From the NCBI GenBank assembly GCA_020631355.1, contig JAHDHL010000010.1:62001-126000 (forward strand): a DNA stretch of 64,000 nucleotides, read 5' to 3'. The position numbers and the translations under genes are program-made. Within the stretch, counting starts at the first letter, position 1, and every line of letters begins with the position of its first letter. The DNA is from Saprospiraceae bacterium. Its GTDB lineage: Bacteria > Bacteroidota > Bacteroidia > Chitinophagales > Saprospiraceae. A model generated the notes under the pieces. The model had not been told where the DNA came from. It worked only from the letters and a program-made list of their open reading frames with translations, and did not search any database. Below, one piece after another: positions 54,479 through 63,400 of the stretch.

Positions 54479-55055
54479 TGCCTTACTGATATTCATAAAG
54501 AATCCCATTCCGGGAAAAGTAAAAACACGTTTGGCTTCCTCAGTTGGTGATGAGGAAGCCTTGCGTATTTATAGGGAATTACTGGGGCATACCAGAAAGG
54601 TTACATCAGCAGTTGATACTACCAGATGTCTTTATTATAGCCATTTCATCGACGAAAAAGATGAATGGAATCCGAATCTGTTCCAAAAACACCTACAATA
54701 TGAGGGAGATTTGGGGATGAGGATGTCCATGGCATTCAAGGACCAAACAACCAACCATTCCAAAGCCATTATCATCGGTAGTGATTGTGCACAAATCACT
54801 GCATCCATCATTCAGGATGCATTCAACGGGCTGGACGAATCCGATGTCGTGATCGGTCCATCATTCGATGGAGGGTATTATCTATTGGGGATGAACTCTT
54901 GGCATCCGGGATTGTTCCAAGATATAGAATGGAGTACATCATCTGTTTACGAGTCAACCCTTTCCTCTATAAAATCATTGGGTTTGACCTATAGGGCACT
55001 CCCTACCCTCTCCGATATCGACTATTTGGAAGATTGGCAAAAATACGGGTGGTGA
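54447..55055 (+). CDS. DUF2064/TIGR04282-type glycosyltransferase-like protein
   Basis: A 202-residue protein beginning at ATG 54447 inside the adaptor gene (32-base overlap). No in-frame ATG lies closer to the family start (DNALLIFIKNPIPGKVKTRLA). The fold is the NDP-sugar-transferase-like DUF2064 family: FIKNPIPGKVKTRLASSVG, AIIIGSDCAQITASIIQDAF, DVVIGPSFDGGYYLLGMN, LPTLSDIDYLEDW. TIGR04282 members are tied to arsenosugar biosynthesis in some organisms, but no ArsM or radical-SAM partner is in this window. A role with the following methyltransferase is possible but unproven. Confidence 0.87.
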   Translation: MKRKKEDGADNALLIFIKNPIPGKVKTRLASSVGDEEALRIYRELLGHTRKVTSAVDTTRCLYYSHFIDEKDEWNPNLFQKHLQYEGDLGMRMSMAFKDQTTNHSKAIIIGSDCAQITASIIQDAFNGLDESDVVIGPSFDGGYYLLGMNSWHPGLFQDIEWSTSSVYESTLSSIKSLGLTYRALPTLSDIDYLEDWQKYGW

Positions 55056-55095
55056 TATTACCTCTTTTCAAGTATATTGCATTAAAATACAAAAC

Positions 55096-55866
55096 ATGTC
55101 TTCACCAATTCGCCATATTTCCACTACTTCGTTCTTTTTCCTATCGGTTTTGTTGGTGATGACAGGCTGCATGCAACAGGAATATGATTACAAGGAAAAT
55201 CATCCCTTGTATGTCGAGCATAACCATGAGCATAATCATACCGAACACAATCATTCCCATGATCATACACATCAGAATGATGACGGGAATCCCAATTTCT
55301 CCAACCTCGTGGATGAGTTGGAGGATAACGAAAGGGTTATCTGGCAAAAACCAGATAAGGTAATTGAGATTTTGGGTGATTTGGATGGTAAGACCGTTGC
55401 CGATATCGGAGCCGGTACCGGCTACTTCTCCTTCCGATTAGCCAATGAGGCTTCCAGGGTCATTGCCATTGATGTCGATGACCGTCTGATTCAATATATG
55501 GATAGTATCAAGACCCGGTTCCCTGAGGCTTTACAGGAGAAATTGGATACTCGACTGGCGGAATATGATGACCCCAAACTACAAATGGATGAAGCGGATG
55601 TCGTTATCCTTGTCAACACCTACACCTATATAGATGATAGGATTGATTATTTCAAAAAAGTAGCCGATGGCATGAAATCAGGTGGGAAACTCCTTATCGT
55701 TGATTACAAGACCAAGCGTTTGCCGGATGGCCAAGGCCCACCGATTGAATTCAGATTATCAGCGGATTCCGTTGAGAATGAATTGGAAATGGCAGGATAT
55801 AGACTGATGGAAACAGATGACACCACTTTGGATTATCAATACATCGTATTGGTATCCAAACCATAA
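55096..55866 (+). CDS. Lipoprotein class I SAM-methyltransferase with His-rich linker
   Basis: A 256-residue protein with a lipoprotein signal (LSVLLVMTGC, Cys25), then a histidine-rich stretch EHNHEHNHTEHNHSHDHTHQ (41-60) that should bind metal ions such as Zn, Ni or Cu. A class I methyltransferase domain follows: WQKPDKVIEIL, motif I VADIGAGTGYFSF, IAIDVDDR, and VVILVNTYTYIDDR. SAM is normally cytoplasmic, so an exported methyltransferase is puzzling. It could be misplaced by reading, act on an imported SAM pool, or be a repurposed binding protein. It follows the DUF2064 gene by 40 bases. Confidence 0.85.
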   Translation: MSSPIRHISTTSFFFLSVLLVMTGCMQQEYDYKENHPLYVEHNHEHNHTEHNHSHDHTHQNDDGNPNFSNLVDELEDNERVIWQKPDKVIEILGDLDGKTVADIGAGTGYFSFRLANEASRVIAIDVDDRLIQYMDSIKTRFPEALQEKLDTRLAEYDDPKLQMDEADVVILVNTYTYIDDRIDYFKKVADGMKSGGKLLIVDYKTKRLPDGQGPPIEFRLSADSVENELEMAGYRLMETDDTTLDYQYIVLVSKP

Positions 55867-55876
55867 ACCCCCAGAA

Positions 55877-57316
55877 TCATCTTCTGGAATCAATTAGCTC
55901 ATCCAGTTTCTCATACAACCAATTCTTATTGATAACTTGGGGATTTTCCTCAATTTTCTGCTTGAGCCCCACAAAGGTATCCTTGTTGTACTTAGGCGTA
56001 TTGTACATTTTCTTTATGTACTTCAGGCAATTCATATACTGGATTTTCATGTCGCCGGAAATGAGTTTATTCCGTCTCAGATAGATATTGAATGAATCCA
56101 TCTGTGCTTCGAATGCCTTGAATTCACTGGTTTCATAATACGTCTTCAACAACATGAAACGACTACCTAATGCATAGAATACATCATTGTATTCCACATA
56201 CCGCAATTGTTCGATAACCTTTTCATAATCCCTTTTGGAGTAGTAAACATGCGCCAAATTATAGGTCAATGCATTGTCTTTCACAATCTTAGGCAGCTTG
56301 GGACTATATTCAAGGATAAAATTCTCGATACCATCATAATCCTTAAGCCTCACACCCAATGAGATGATATTCTTATAATGTCTTTCATCCAACTCGCCCT
56401 CTTTGTTGAAAATCGTCTTTCGTTTGAGTAGAATGAAGTACAATTCATATAGAATCCGATAATATTCAGCATTCCCCAGATTGATTTGTGTGATACAATA
56501 ATTGGTGGCATAGATATACATTGTCCTTAATTCGGTAGGGGAAAACAGCATGTAGTGTTCCTCCAACAACTCGACTATCTTATAATAGTGATCCGAATTC
56601 TCAGGATGGGTAAGGGTTTTGGAAATATGATAATAAATATGGACAATCGGTATATCCAAATAACCATTCTCCTCTACGAATTGAAGCAATTGGGGCAATA
56701 GCTTTACCTCTATCTCAATAGACAGAAAGGTCTTGTAATTCAATGCATCACAGAAATGCTTCAGCTTATTGATGATGTAGAATGTATCCAGATTCGTATC
56801 CGCATCCTGAAGATTGGATAATGTGGTCCGTCTGGCATTGGTTCGCTCCAGATGAACATGAGACTCGTATTCAGATATGTATTTGTAATAAAAATAATAG
56901 GAATCCCGATATGAATGATCATCAAGCTCCTTTCTGAAATTCCTTAGTGCAGTCTTATAATGCTTATTCAACGGAGCTGCATTCACCCGCTTAAGAATCC
57001 CCTCATAGAGTGACAAACCACCCCTTTCGTGCCATTCCACAGACAGGAATCTATACGCTAATTTGGTGAGATCGGATGCTAATCTTCGGTATTTTTGCTC
57101 TGAATAAGGTGCCTTTCTGAATGCCTTTTTCCATATCGAATCACGAGTGAATTCCGGTTTTTCCTTTCGTAAAAAAAATTCCAGGGCATCATAAAATACC
57201 ACTGCATCCTCATTCTCATTGAAGTAAGGAGACAGCAGAAATTTCCGAAAACGATTGAGTTCGTACTTAGAAAAATACCCTAGAAGGGTGATGACCTTAT
57301 CATTTTTTACATCCAA
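55877..57316 (-). CDS. Large helical-repeat protein of unknown function
   Basis: A 479-residue protein without a signal peptide. It is built of alpha-helical pairs resembling TPR-like repeats (AHVYYSKRDYEKVIEQLRYVEYNDVFYALGSRFMLLKTYYE; IYATNYCITQINLGNAEYYRILYELY). It starts with DVKNDKVITLLGYFSKYELNRFRKFLLSPYFNEN, a pattern I associate with a paralogous family in Saprospiria-like bacteria, but cannot name. Aromatic and basic residues are abundant. The product is presumably cytosolic and may be a scaffold. It lies between the methyltransferase gene (convergent) and the PKD/dockerin gene (divergent). Confidence 0.75.
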   Translation of the reverse strand: MDVKNDKVITLLGYFSKYELNRFRKFLLSPYFNENEDAVVFYDALEFFLRKEKPEFTRDSIWKKAFRKAPYSEQKYRRLASDLTKLAYRFLSVEWHERGGLSLYEGILKRVNAAPLNKHYKTALRNFRKELDDHSYRDSYYFYYKYISEYESHVHLERTNARRTTLSNLQDADTNLDTFYIINKLKHFCDALNYKTFLSIEIEVKLLPQLLQFVEENGYLDIPIVHIYYHISKTLTHPENSDHYYKIVELLEEHYMLFSPTELRTMYIYATNYCITQINLGNAEYYRILYELYFILLKRKTIFNKEGELDERHYKNIISLGVRLKDYDGIENFILEYSPKLPKIVKDNALTYNLAHVYYSKRDYEKVIEQLRYVEYNDVFYALGSRFMLLKTYYETSEFKAFEAQMDSFNIYLRRNKLISGDMKIQYMNCLKYIKKMYNTPKYNKDTFVGLKQKIEENPQVINKNWLYEKLDELIDSRR

Positions 57317-57502
57317 GCTAAAAAGTAATTATTTTGCATTTTATTAAACAAATAAAAGAAATAAACATCTTAATATCAACAAATTAAGATTTTATTCGTT
57401 AATAAAATTAACGTATTTTTTAACTCTTTTGTCCTTTTTATTACAAGTGTTTTAGCATACCTTAGTAAGGTGAAGAAGTGTCATGTCAAAATCTAGTTGT
57501 CC

Positions 57503-58879
57503 ATGGTGAAACTCTACCATTCTCTAATATTATTTACTATACTGTGTATTCCGTTGTTTAGCAATGACTTACAGGCATGTCAAGTAGACTACCAATACAA
57601 CAGTTACAGTAACAACGGATCAGTTACGTTCACTTCGACTACCACCGATGCCACCAACCCAACCTACATTTGGGACTTCGGAGATGGCACTTCAGGCAGC
57701 AATCCTAATGAACTTCACATCTATTCCGCCACAGGTACCTACCCCGTTTGCCTCACGATTATTGATGAGGATAACTGTATGGATATGATTTGTTATGATG
57801 TGAGTGTCATCAATCATAATGGTACAGATTGTGAATTGAACGATTGTGTGTACCCCGGTGACACCAACAAGGATGGTTCCGCCAATATCTACGACCTCTT
57901 TTCAATAGGAATGCATTTTGGCGACATCGGACCTGCTAGGGATGATGCGGATGAGAGTTGGTATGCGCAGCCAGCACAGGATTGGCCCTTGACTTGTATT
58001 AACGGAAACCTGAAGCATACGGATGCTAATGGAGACGGAATCATTGACAGCAATGATTTGGACCCCATCATCTCCAACTACTACAACGACCATAGCTATA
58101 CTTCAAATCCCAGTCCCCTACCCAACTCTGCAGCCATTACATTAGAATTCACAGAGGATAGCATCATCATTGATAATGAGAATCCTGAGAATTATGAAGT
58201 CGGAGTTGACATCATCATCGGAAGTGCTGATGCTCCCGCCATTGATATCTATGCTCTTGCATTATCATTGAATTTCTCTGAGGATATCATCGAGCCGGGA
58301 AGTATTTCCGTAGAATACTACAATGAGGGGTTTTTCTGTGATTCCGAGAATGTACTTTTTATGTCCAAGGCGACCAACGACGGAATGGTTGACTTGGGTT
58401 TCAGTAGAACCAATCAGATTCCAGTAGCCGGTTTTGGTAAGATAGCAAGAGTCAACTTTACCATCATTGGTGATATAGTGGTCAGTAGAAGTCCCGAGGA
58501 TAATATTCTACCGTTGGCAGTTGAGGCACAAGGAACAATGGGTATCAATGATATGGGACAAGATTTGGGAATCCACCAACATGGGGATATGATGACATTC
58601 CAAATCGACCAAAGTTCAGGGCTTAAGGAAAACATAGACCAGAACCTATTCCAAGTATCACCCAACCCTACAACGGGAATGATTAGAATGGAATTCGATA
58701 ATTATTCTGTCAATCAATTCGAGGTTTACTCTACCACTGGTCAGGTTCTGATGAGCAGAACGATTCAGAATGCTAATTTTGAAGAAATTGATTTGAGTAC
58801 CTATCCGAATGGTACATATTATATCAAGGTTTCCAGCGACGAATCTATCGCCACTAAAAAAGTGGTTTTAGCACGATAA
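57503..58879 (+). CDS. Secreted PKD/dockerin-like protein with T9SS sorting domain
   Basis: A 458-residue protein from ATG 57503 (a TTG two codons earlier is the alternative) with signal peptide ending near LQACQ. A PKD domain (about 35-105) has IWDFGDGTSGSNPNE and GTYPVCLTI. Next come two calcium-loop repeats typical of dockerin type I: GDTNKDGSANIYDLFSIG (119-136) and TDANGDGIIDSNDLDPII (173-190). A beta-sandwich of about 180 residues (TLEFTEDSIIIDNEN onward) resembles a cohesin-like or adhesive module. The C-terminus has SPNPTTGMIRMEF and GTYYIKVSSDES, a T9SS type A sorting domain. The dockerin pair suggests calcium-dependent assembly with a partner. No cohesin gene is in the window. Confidence 0.85.
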   Translation: MVKLYHSLILFTILCIPLFSNDLQACQVDYQYNSYSNNGSVTFTSTTTDATNPTYIWDFGDGTSGSNPNELHIYSATGTYPVCLTIIDEDNCMDMICYDVSVINHNGTDCELNDCVYPGDTNKDGSANIYDLFSIGMHFGDIGPARDDADESWYAQPAQDWPLTCINGNLKHTDANGDGIIDSNDLDPIISNYYNDHSYTSNPSPLPNSAAITLEFTEDSIIIDNENPENYEVGVDIIIGSADAPAIDIYALALSLNFSEDIIEPGSISVEYYNEGFFCDSENVLFMSKATNDGMVDLGFSRTNQIPVAGFGKIARVNFTIIGDIVVSRSPEDNILPLAVEAQGTMGINDMGQDLGIHQHGDMMTFQIDQSSGLKENIDQNLFQVSPNPTTGMIRMEFDNYSVNQFEVYSTTGQVLMSRTIQNANFEEIDLSTYPNGTYYIKVSSDESIATKKVVLAR

Positions 58880-58905
58880 AATTTATGGTTGAACACATGA
58901 ATGTT

Positions 58906-58937
58906 AATCCCCTACTCCTAGGAGTAGGGGATTTTTT
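58906..58937 (+). terminator. Terminator after the PKD/dockerin gene
   Basis: A 28-base perfect palindrome (58906-58933, arms AATCCCCTACTCCT and AGGAGTAGGGGATT), then TTTT. It lies 26 bases after the stop. The inner core is strongly GC-rich. Confidence 0.92.
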
Positions 58938-58997
58938 ATTTCCCTTGCTATCCATCTTGTGAATGTCTTTTGTTATCTTGCAATTTTACATCTGACT

Positions 58998-60188
58998 ATG
59001 GACAAAAAGACCTTTTTGAAATTCCCGGATGGCTTCATCTGGGGTACTTCCACTGCCGCTGCACAAGTGGAAACTGCCGGAGACCACAATTGGAAAGGGG
59101 TAAAAGCCATTGATGGCTATACCTTTGATAGAACAACAGACCACGAAAAGAGAAGAATGGAGGATGTCGGGTACATCAAACAATTCGGAAGCATGTACAG
59201 ATGTGGTACGGATTGGTCCAGACTCCAAACCAAGGCATTCGAGCCATTCGATCCTGATGTCGTCCAAGAATATCGTTCCTTTTTCCAAAAATTAAATGAG
59301 GAGGGTACAGAAATCATGTTTGTTATCCATCATTTCATGAATCCGAATTGGTTTGAGAACAATGGAACGTGGTTGAATGAGGACAATATCCCTGCATTTG
59401 TGGATTATGCCAAACAGTGCATCCAACACTTCGGTGATTTGGTAGCCAATTGGAATACATTCAATGAACCCAATGTCTACGCTATCAATGGTTATATGCT
59501 TGGTGGTTTCCCTCCTTTCAAAAAGAGTTATACCAAAGCCAATAAGGCCATTAGGAATATGGGTAAGGCCCACGATATCGTCTATAAGATGCTCAAGGAA
59601 GCCTATCCTGATAAGCCCGTAGGAATATCCTGTAATACCGTAGATTTCCACGGCTTGAATATCTTTGGTAAGATGGTTGCAAAATTTGCGGATTGGTGGT
59701 TCATTGATTTCGCCCCCAAGCATTTTGCACAATTGGATTATTGGGGATTGAGTTACTATGCACACATACCTCTGAATCCATTTCCCATTACGGAAATAGA
59801 CAAACCGGGCCAGCTTGCCAAAATGGGTTACGAGCACGATAAGATGTGGGCCTACAAACCCGAATCATTCAGAAAAATCATACATCGATTCCACAAAAAG
59901 TATGGCAAACCTATCATGATTACAGAGAATGGTATCTGTACCGATGATTCTGATGTAAGGATAGAAAGTATCAAGACCTATCTCAAAATCATGCATGATG
60001 TCATTCAGGATGGTGTGGATCTCAAAGGTTATATCCATTGGAGTACTTGGGATAATTTCGAATGGAATCTGGGTCCGACTTATCGATTCGGATTGGTTAC
60101 GATTGATCTCGAAACCATGGACCGTACGATGACAGCAGCAGGAGAATATTATGCCCAAGTCACAAAAGATAACGGTTTGGCCCTTTAG
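58998..60188 (+). CDS. Family 1 glycoside hydrolase (beta-glycosidase)
   Basis: A 396-residue TIM-barrel enzyme from ATG 58998 (MDKKTFLKFPDGFIWGTSTAAAQVET), a canonical GH1 start. A TTG 13 codons earlier is rejected because the family motif begins at this ATG. The acid/base Glu is in NTFNEPNVYA and the nucleophile in MITENGICTDD. Retaining GH1 enzymes cleave beta-glucosides and related sugars in the cytoplasm. It is shorter than typical GH1 (about 450), which suggests trimmed loops. No signal peptide. It may process sugars imported by surface systems elsewhere. Confidence 0.93.
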   Translation: MDKKTFLKFPDGFIWGTSTAAAQVETAGDHNWKGVKAIDGYTFDRTTDHEKRRMEDVGYIKQFGSMYRCGTDWSRLQTKAFEPFDPDVVQEYRSFFQKLNEEGTEIMFVIHHFMNPNWFENNGTWLNEDNIPAFVDYAKQCIQHFGDLVANWNTFNEPNVYAINGYMLGGFPPFKKSYTKANKAIRNMGKAHDIVYKMLKEAYPDKPVGISCNTVDFHGLNIFGKMVAKFADWWFIDFAPKHFAQLDYWGLSYYAHIPLNPFPITEIDKPGQLAKMGYEHDKMWAYKPESFRKIIHRFHKKYGKPIMITENGICTDDSDVRIESIKTYLKIMHDVIQDGVDLKGYIHWSTWDNFEWNLGPTYRFGLVTIDLETMDRTMTAAGEYYAQVTKDNGLAL

Positions 60189-60262
60189 GATTACCTGATA
60201 TCATTCAATACGATTTATATTCGAATAAGTACAAATTTCAGCAGGCTATAAACACGGAACAC

Positions 60263-61093
60263 ATGAAACCACTTTTCCTACTCCCCCTTATACTATGCTT
60301 AGGATTCGGTATATCCTGGTCCCAGAATGGTGTGTCCCCCATGGCAGGTGCCAGAGGGGCTGCAATGGGAGATGCAGCAGTTGCATTCCAAGATATCAAT
60401 AGCGCATTCAGCAACCAAGCGGGATTGGGATTCATGGAAAACATGAGTTTCAGTATCGGTTCGGATAGGCGATTCTTCACGAACGAAATTGGTTCCTATT
60501 CCTTGGCATTTGCCTATCCGGTGCAAAAAACGGGAACTTTCGGCCTAGCTGTGAATTATTATGGTTTTTCAGGATACAATGAACAAAGAATAGGATTAGC
60601 CTATGCCCGAAAACTCTCAGATAAGTTATCCATAGGAGCCCAATTCGATTATTTGGGTTTTTCCATTCCTGAATATGGCAGCAAATCCATCTTTACATTC
60701 GAATTCGGATTGCAAGCCCAATTGATTGAGAACCTTGCGATTGGTGTCCATATCTTTAATCCGACCCGACAGGAAGTTGTTCCGGATGAGAATATTCCTA
60801 CCGTATTCAGATTGGGTACAGCCTATACTCCGAATAAGAAACTTGTCATCAGTGGTGAATTGGAAAAGGATATCGAACATCCCATCCAATTCAAGGCCGG
60901 TATCGAGTACTTCATCGTTGATATATTGGCTCTAAGAGCCGGCTTGAGTACCAATCCGACTCAGAATAGTTTCGGTATCGGTCTCAAACTGAACAACGGA
61001 TTCAAACTCGATCTTGCATCCAGTTATCATTATACCTTGGGCTTTACACCTGCCTTGTCCCTTGCGTATGACATCCAAAAGAAACAGAAGTAA
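60263..61093 (+). CDS. PorQ/PorV-like outer-membrane barrel protein
   Basis: A 276-residue protein with signal peptide ending near SWSQN. The start PMAGARGAAMGDAAVAFQDINSAFSNQAGLGFM is the hallmark of PorV/PorQ/UPF0164-type barrels (AGARxxAMGxA and a short xNPAGL-like segment, here NQAGL). The rest is alternating strands (FGLAVNYYGFSGYNEQRIGLAYARKLSDKLSIGAQFDYLGF). It is smaller than the two PorV-like genes at 20-22 kb. It precedes an HhH-domain barrel protein gene by 15 bases, with which it is probably co-transcribed. Confidence 0.82.
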   Translation: MKPLFLLPLILCLGFGISWSQNGVSPMAGARGAAMGDAAVAFQDINSAFSNQAGLGFMENMSFSIGSDRRFFTNEIGSYSLAFAYPVQKTGTFGLAVNYYGFSGYNEQRIGLAYARKLSDKLSIGAQFDYLGFSIPEYGSKSIFTFEFGLQAQLIENLAIGVHIFNPTRQEVVPDENIPTVFRLGTAYTPNKKLVISGELEKDIEHPIQFKAGIEYFIVDILALRAGLSTNPTQNSFGIGLKLNNGFKLDLASSYHYTLGFTPALSLAYDIQKKQK

Positions 61094-61108
61094 TCATTAT
61101 TCCCAAAC

Positions 61109-63247
61109 ATGAATACAATGAAAAATTCCGTTTTACTTTTGGTCATGTTCCTATTCTCATACGGTATTTCATCTGCTCAATTGAATGGGGAGGAATACGA
61201 TTTTAAGGAAATCAGAGACCAATTAGAAGATGCCTTATCCAATCTTGAGGAAGATGGCAGCTTTGAGGACAACTCTATTTTTGATATCCTTGAGGATTAT
61301 TTCAATCATCCTATGGATATCAATAAGGCCCGTGCAGAGGAACTCAAGGAACTCAGATTCCTTTCGGATATCCAGATCAATGAAATCATCCAGCATAGGA
61401 TTGATAATGGAAATTTCATAGCACTCTACGAATTACAATCCGTTCCTTCTTTGGATGATAATACCATCCAACTCCTACTTCCATTCATTAAGATAAAAGC
61501 GGGTATCGACGATTATAATGTCCCTATTTGGGAAATGCTTTACAAGGGGAAAAACGAAGTATTCCTAAGGGGTGAAAGAATTCTGGAAACGAAAAAGGGA
61601 TATACGCCGCTTCCGGAAGGTGAGGATGGTTCCAGATATTTGGGAGACAGGAACAAATTGCTTATCCGTTACAGACACCAATATGAAACTACGCTCAGTT
61701 ATGGTTTTTTATTGGAGAAAGACCCAGGAGAAGAATTATTCAGGGGTAGCAACAAAAAATTCCCAGGATTTGATTTTGGTTCAGCCCATTTTTTCATGAA
61801 AGACTATAACCGATATATCAAGGGATTGGCTGTTGGTGATTTTGCTGTGAATATGGGTCAAGGACTAATCATGTTTGATGGATTCGGTAGTGGCAAGAGT
61901 GCATATGTCATGGATTTGAAGAAACTGGGTCGTCCTCTTAGGCCCTATACATCTGCTTCGGAAGTATTCTATAAGAGAGGTGTCGGATTAAATCTTGCAT
62001 TCAATGACCGATTCGAGGTTATGGCCTTTGGTTCCTATCGTAAACGGGACGCCAATATATCAGAAGCAGTCTTCAGTGATGAGGTTTTGGATGGAGAACC
62101 TGATGAAATCCAAATCATTAATGTACTTGAAGTTTCATCCCTGCAGACTAGTGGACTCCATAGAACGGAATCCGAAGTATTGGATAAGAATGCCATAGAT
62201 CACTTATCCTTTGGCGGAACCGTAAAATACAAGGGGCCTAATTGGCACATTGCGGCCAACGGACACATGGATAGGCTCAGTACAAACCTACAAAGGACAC
62301 TCCAGCCCTATAATCAATTCACTTTCAATGGAGATGTATTGAAGAATGCCAGTCTGGATTATTCTTGGGTGGTTTCCAATTTCAATTTCTTTGGAGAAAC
62401 TGCCATGAGTGATAATGGAGGTATTGCCACACTGAACGGACTTATCATTGGTTTGGATCGTCATGTTTCATTGTCCATGCTCCATCGTCATTATCAGAGG
62501 AATTATCAAGCATTGTTTTCTAATTCATTTGCAGAAACCAGTAATACGAATAATGAATCCGGGTTTTACGTCGGACTCCAAATCAAACCTAATAAACATT
62601 GGACATTCAGTGGATACTTTGATGCGTGGCGCCATCCCTGGCTGAGGTCCGGTGTGGATGCTCCATCAAAAGGTAAGGAGTATCTTGGTAGGCTGACTTA
62701 TCGAAGAAAGCGGAAGATGCAGGTTTACTTGCAATATAAGGACGAGTTCAAGGAAAGGAATGCTAGGGAAAATGATACACAAATCGATTATTTGGTCGAT
62801 ACCCGCAAGTCTACCATTCGTTTTCATATCGAAAACAATATTTCCAAGTCCATTACACTCAGGAGCAGGGCTGAAATGACCATATTCAATGATGGCATCA
62901 ATGAGAATACTTACGGTTACATGCTGTATCAGGATCTGAATTACCAAGCAGTCGGTTTTCCGTTATCTTTCACTACCCGTTTTGCATTGTTTGACATAGA
63001 AGATTCCAACAATCGGATTTATGCATATGAGAATGATATCCTGAATTCATTCTCGATTCCCGGATACAGTAATCGGGGTACTCGTTTTTACATCAATTTC
63101 AGGTATCGGGGCATTAAGAATATGACGATGGAATTGCGTTATTCACAGACCTATTACTCTAATCAGGATGTTTTCGGAAGTGGTCTGGAAGAAATCAGTT
63201 TACCCAGAAGATCCGAAATCAAGGCACAAATCAAGTATAAGTTCTGA
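61109..63247 (+). CDS. Helix-hairpin-helix protein with C-terminal barrel-like domain
   Basis: A 712-residue exported protein with signal peptide ending near SSAQL. An N-terminal region (about 50-130) has ComEA-type helix-hairpin-helix motifs: NHPMDINKARAEELKELRFLSDIQINEIIQHR and LYELQSVPSLDDNTIQLLLPFIK. The remaining 570 residues look like an outer-membrane barrel (alternating strands, YRYRHQYETTLSYGF, and a C-terminal KAQIKYKF). HhH motifs bind DNA or mediate protein contact. In Bacteroidota such exported HhH-barrel proteins recur, with unknown role. DNA uptake at the cell surface is possible but unproven. It follows the PorQ-like gene. Confidence 0.82.
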   Translation: MNTMKNSVLLLVMFLFSYGISSAQLNGEEYDFKEIRDQLEDALSNLEEDGSFEDNSIFDILEDYFNHPMDINKARAEELKELRFLSDIQINEIIQHRIDNGNFIALYELQSVPSLDDNTIQLLLPFIKIKAGIDDYNVPIWEMLYKGKNEVFLRGERILETKKGYTPLPEGEDGSRYLGDRNKLLIRYRHQYETTLSYGFLLEKDPGEELFRGSNKKFPGFDFGSAHFFMKDYNRYIKGLAVGDFAVNMGQGLIMFDGFGSGKSAYVMDLKKLGRPLRPYTSASEVFYKRGVGLNLAFNDRFEVMAFGSYRKRDANISEAVFSDEVLDGEPDEIQIINVLEVSSLQTSGLHRTESEVLDKNAIDHLSFGGTVKYKGPNWHIAANGHMDRLSTNLQRTLQPYNQFTFNGDVLKNASLDYSWVVSNFNFFGETAMSDNGGIATLNGLIIGLDRHVSLSMLHRHYQRNYQALFSNSFAETSNTNNESGFYVGLQIKPNKHWTFSGYFDAWRHPWLRSGVDAPSKGKEYLGRLTYRRKRKMQVYLQYKDEFKERNARENDTQIDYLVDTRKSTIRFHIENNISKSITLRSRAEMTIFNDGINENTYGYMLYQDLNYQAVGFPLSFTTRFALFDIEDSNNRIYAYENDILNSFSIPGYSNRGTRFYINFRYRGIKNMTMELRYSQTYYSNQDVFGSGLEEISLPRRSEIKAQIKYKF

Positions 63248-63256
63248 TGGACGGAT

Positions 63257-63400
63257 AAAAAAAGTGCCAATCAAAATTTGATTGGCACCCAACCCATTAT
63301 CATAAACATCTTTGTATTTAATTTGTCTAGTCGCTACTTAAGTTCTCGTGACTTGATTCCCTTTAATCAAAATCCTTAGACAAAGAAGGATAATGGGTTT
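63257..63400 (-). ncRNA. Putative structured small RNA with intrinsic terminator
   Basis: On the minus strand a perfect 12-bp hairpin (63264-63288, arms GTGCCAATCAAA/TTTGATTGGCAC, 1-base loop on paper) is followed by seven U from the A-run 63257-63263. That is an intrinsic terminator for a minus-strand transcript. Upstream, the arms 63291-63301 and 63389-63399 are perfect complements (11 bp) that close a domain of about 110 bases. Inside are 63322-63329 with 63377-63384 (8 bp) and a 6-bp hairpin (63353-63358 with 63365-63370). No reading frame is seen. It could be a 6S-like RNA or another small RNA. Its 5' end and promoter are not identified. Confidence 0.5.

Noticed and set aside
54460-54480. 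An AGGAGG followed by ATG 54478 as an alternative start for the DUF2064 gene
   Set aside because: The ATG is in another frame and meets a stop at the fourth codon. The family sequence needs the 54447 start.
55871-55887. Hairpin CCAGAA/TTCTGG between the methyltransferase and helical-repeat genes
   Set aside because: The stem is only 6 bp, overlaps the end of the minus-strand gene and has no T-tract.
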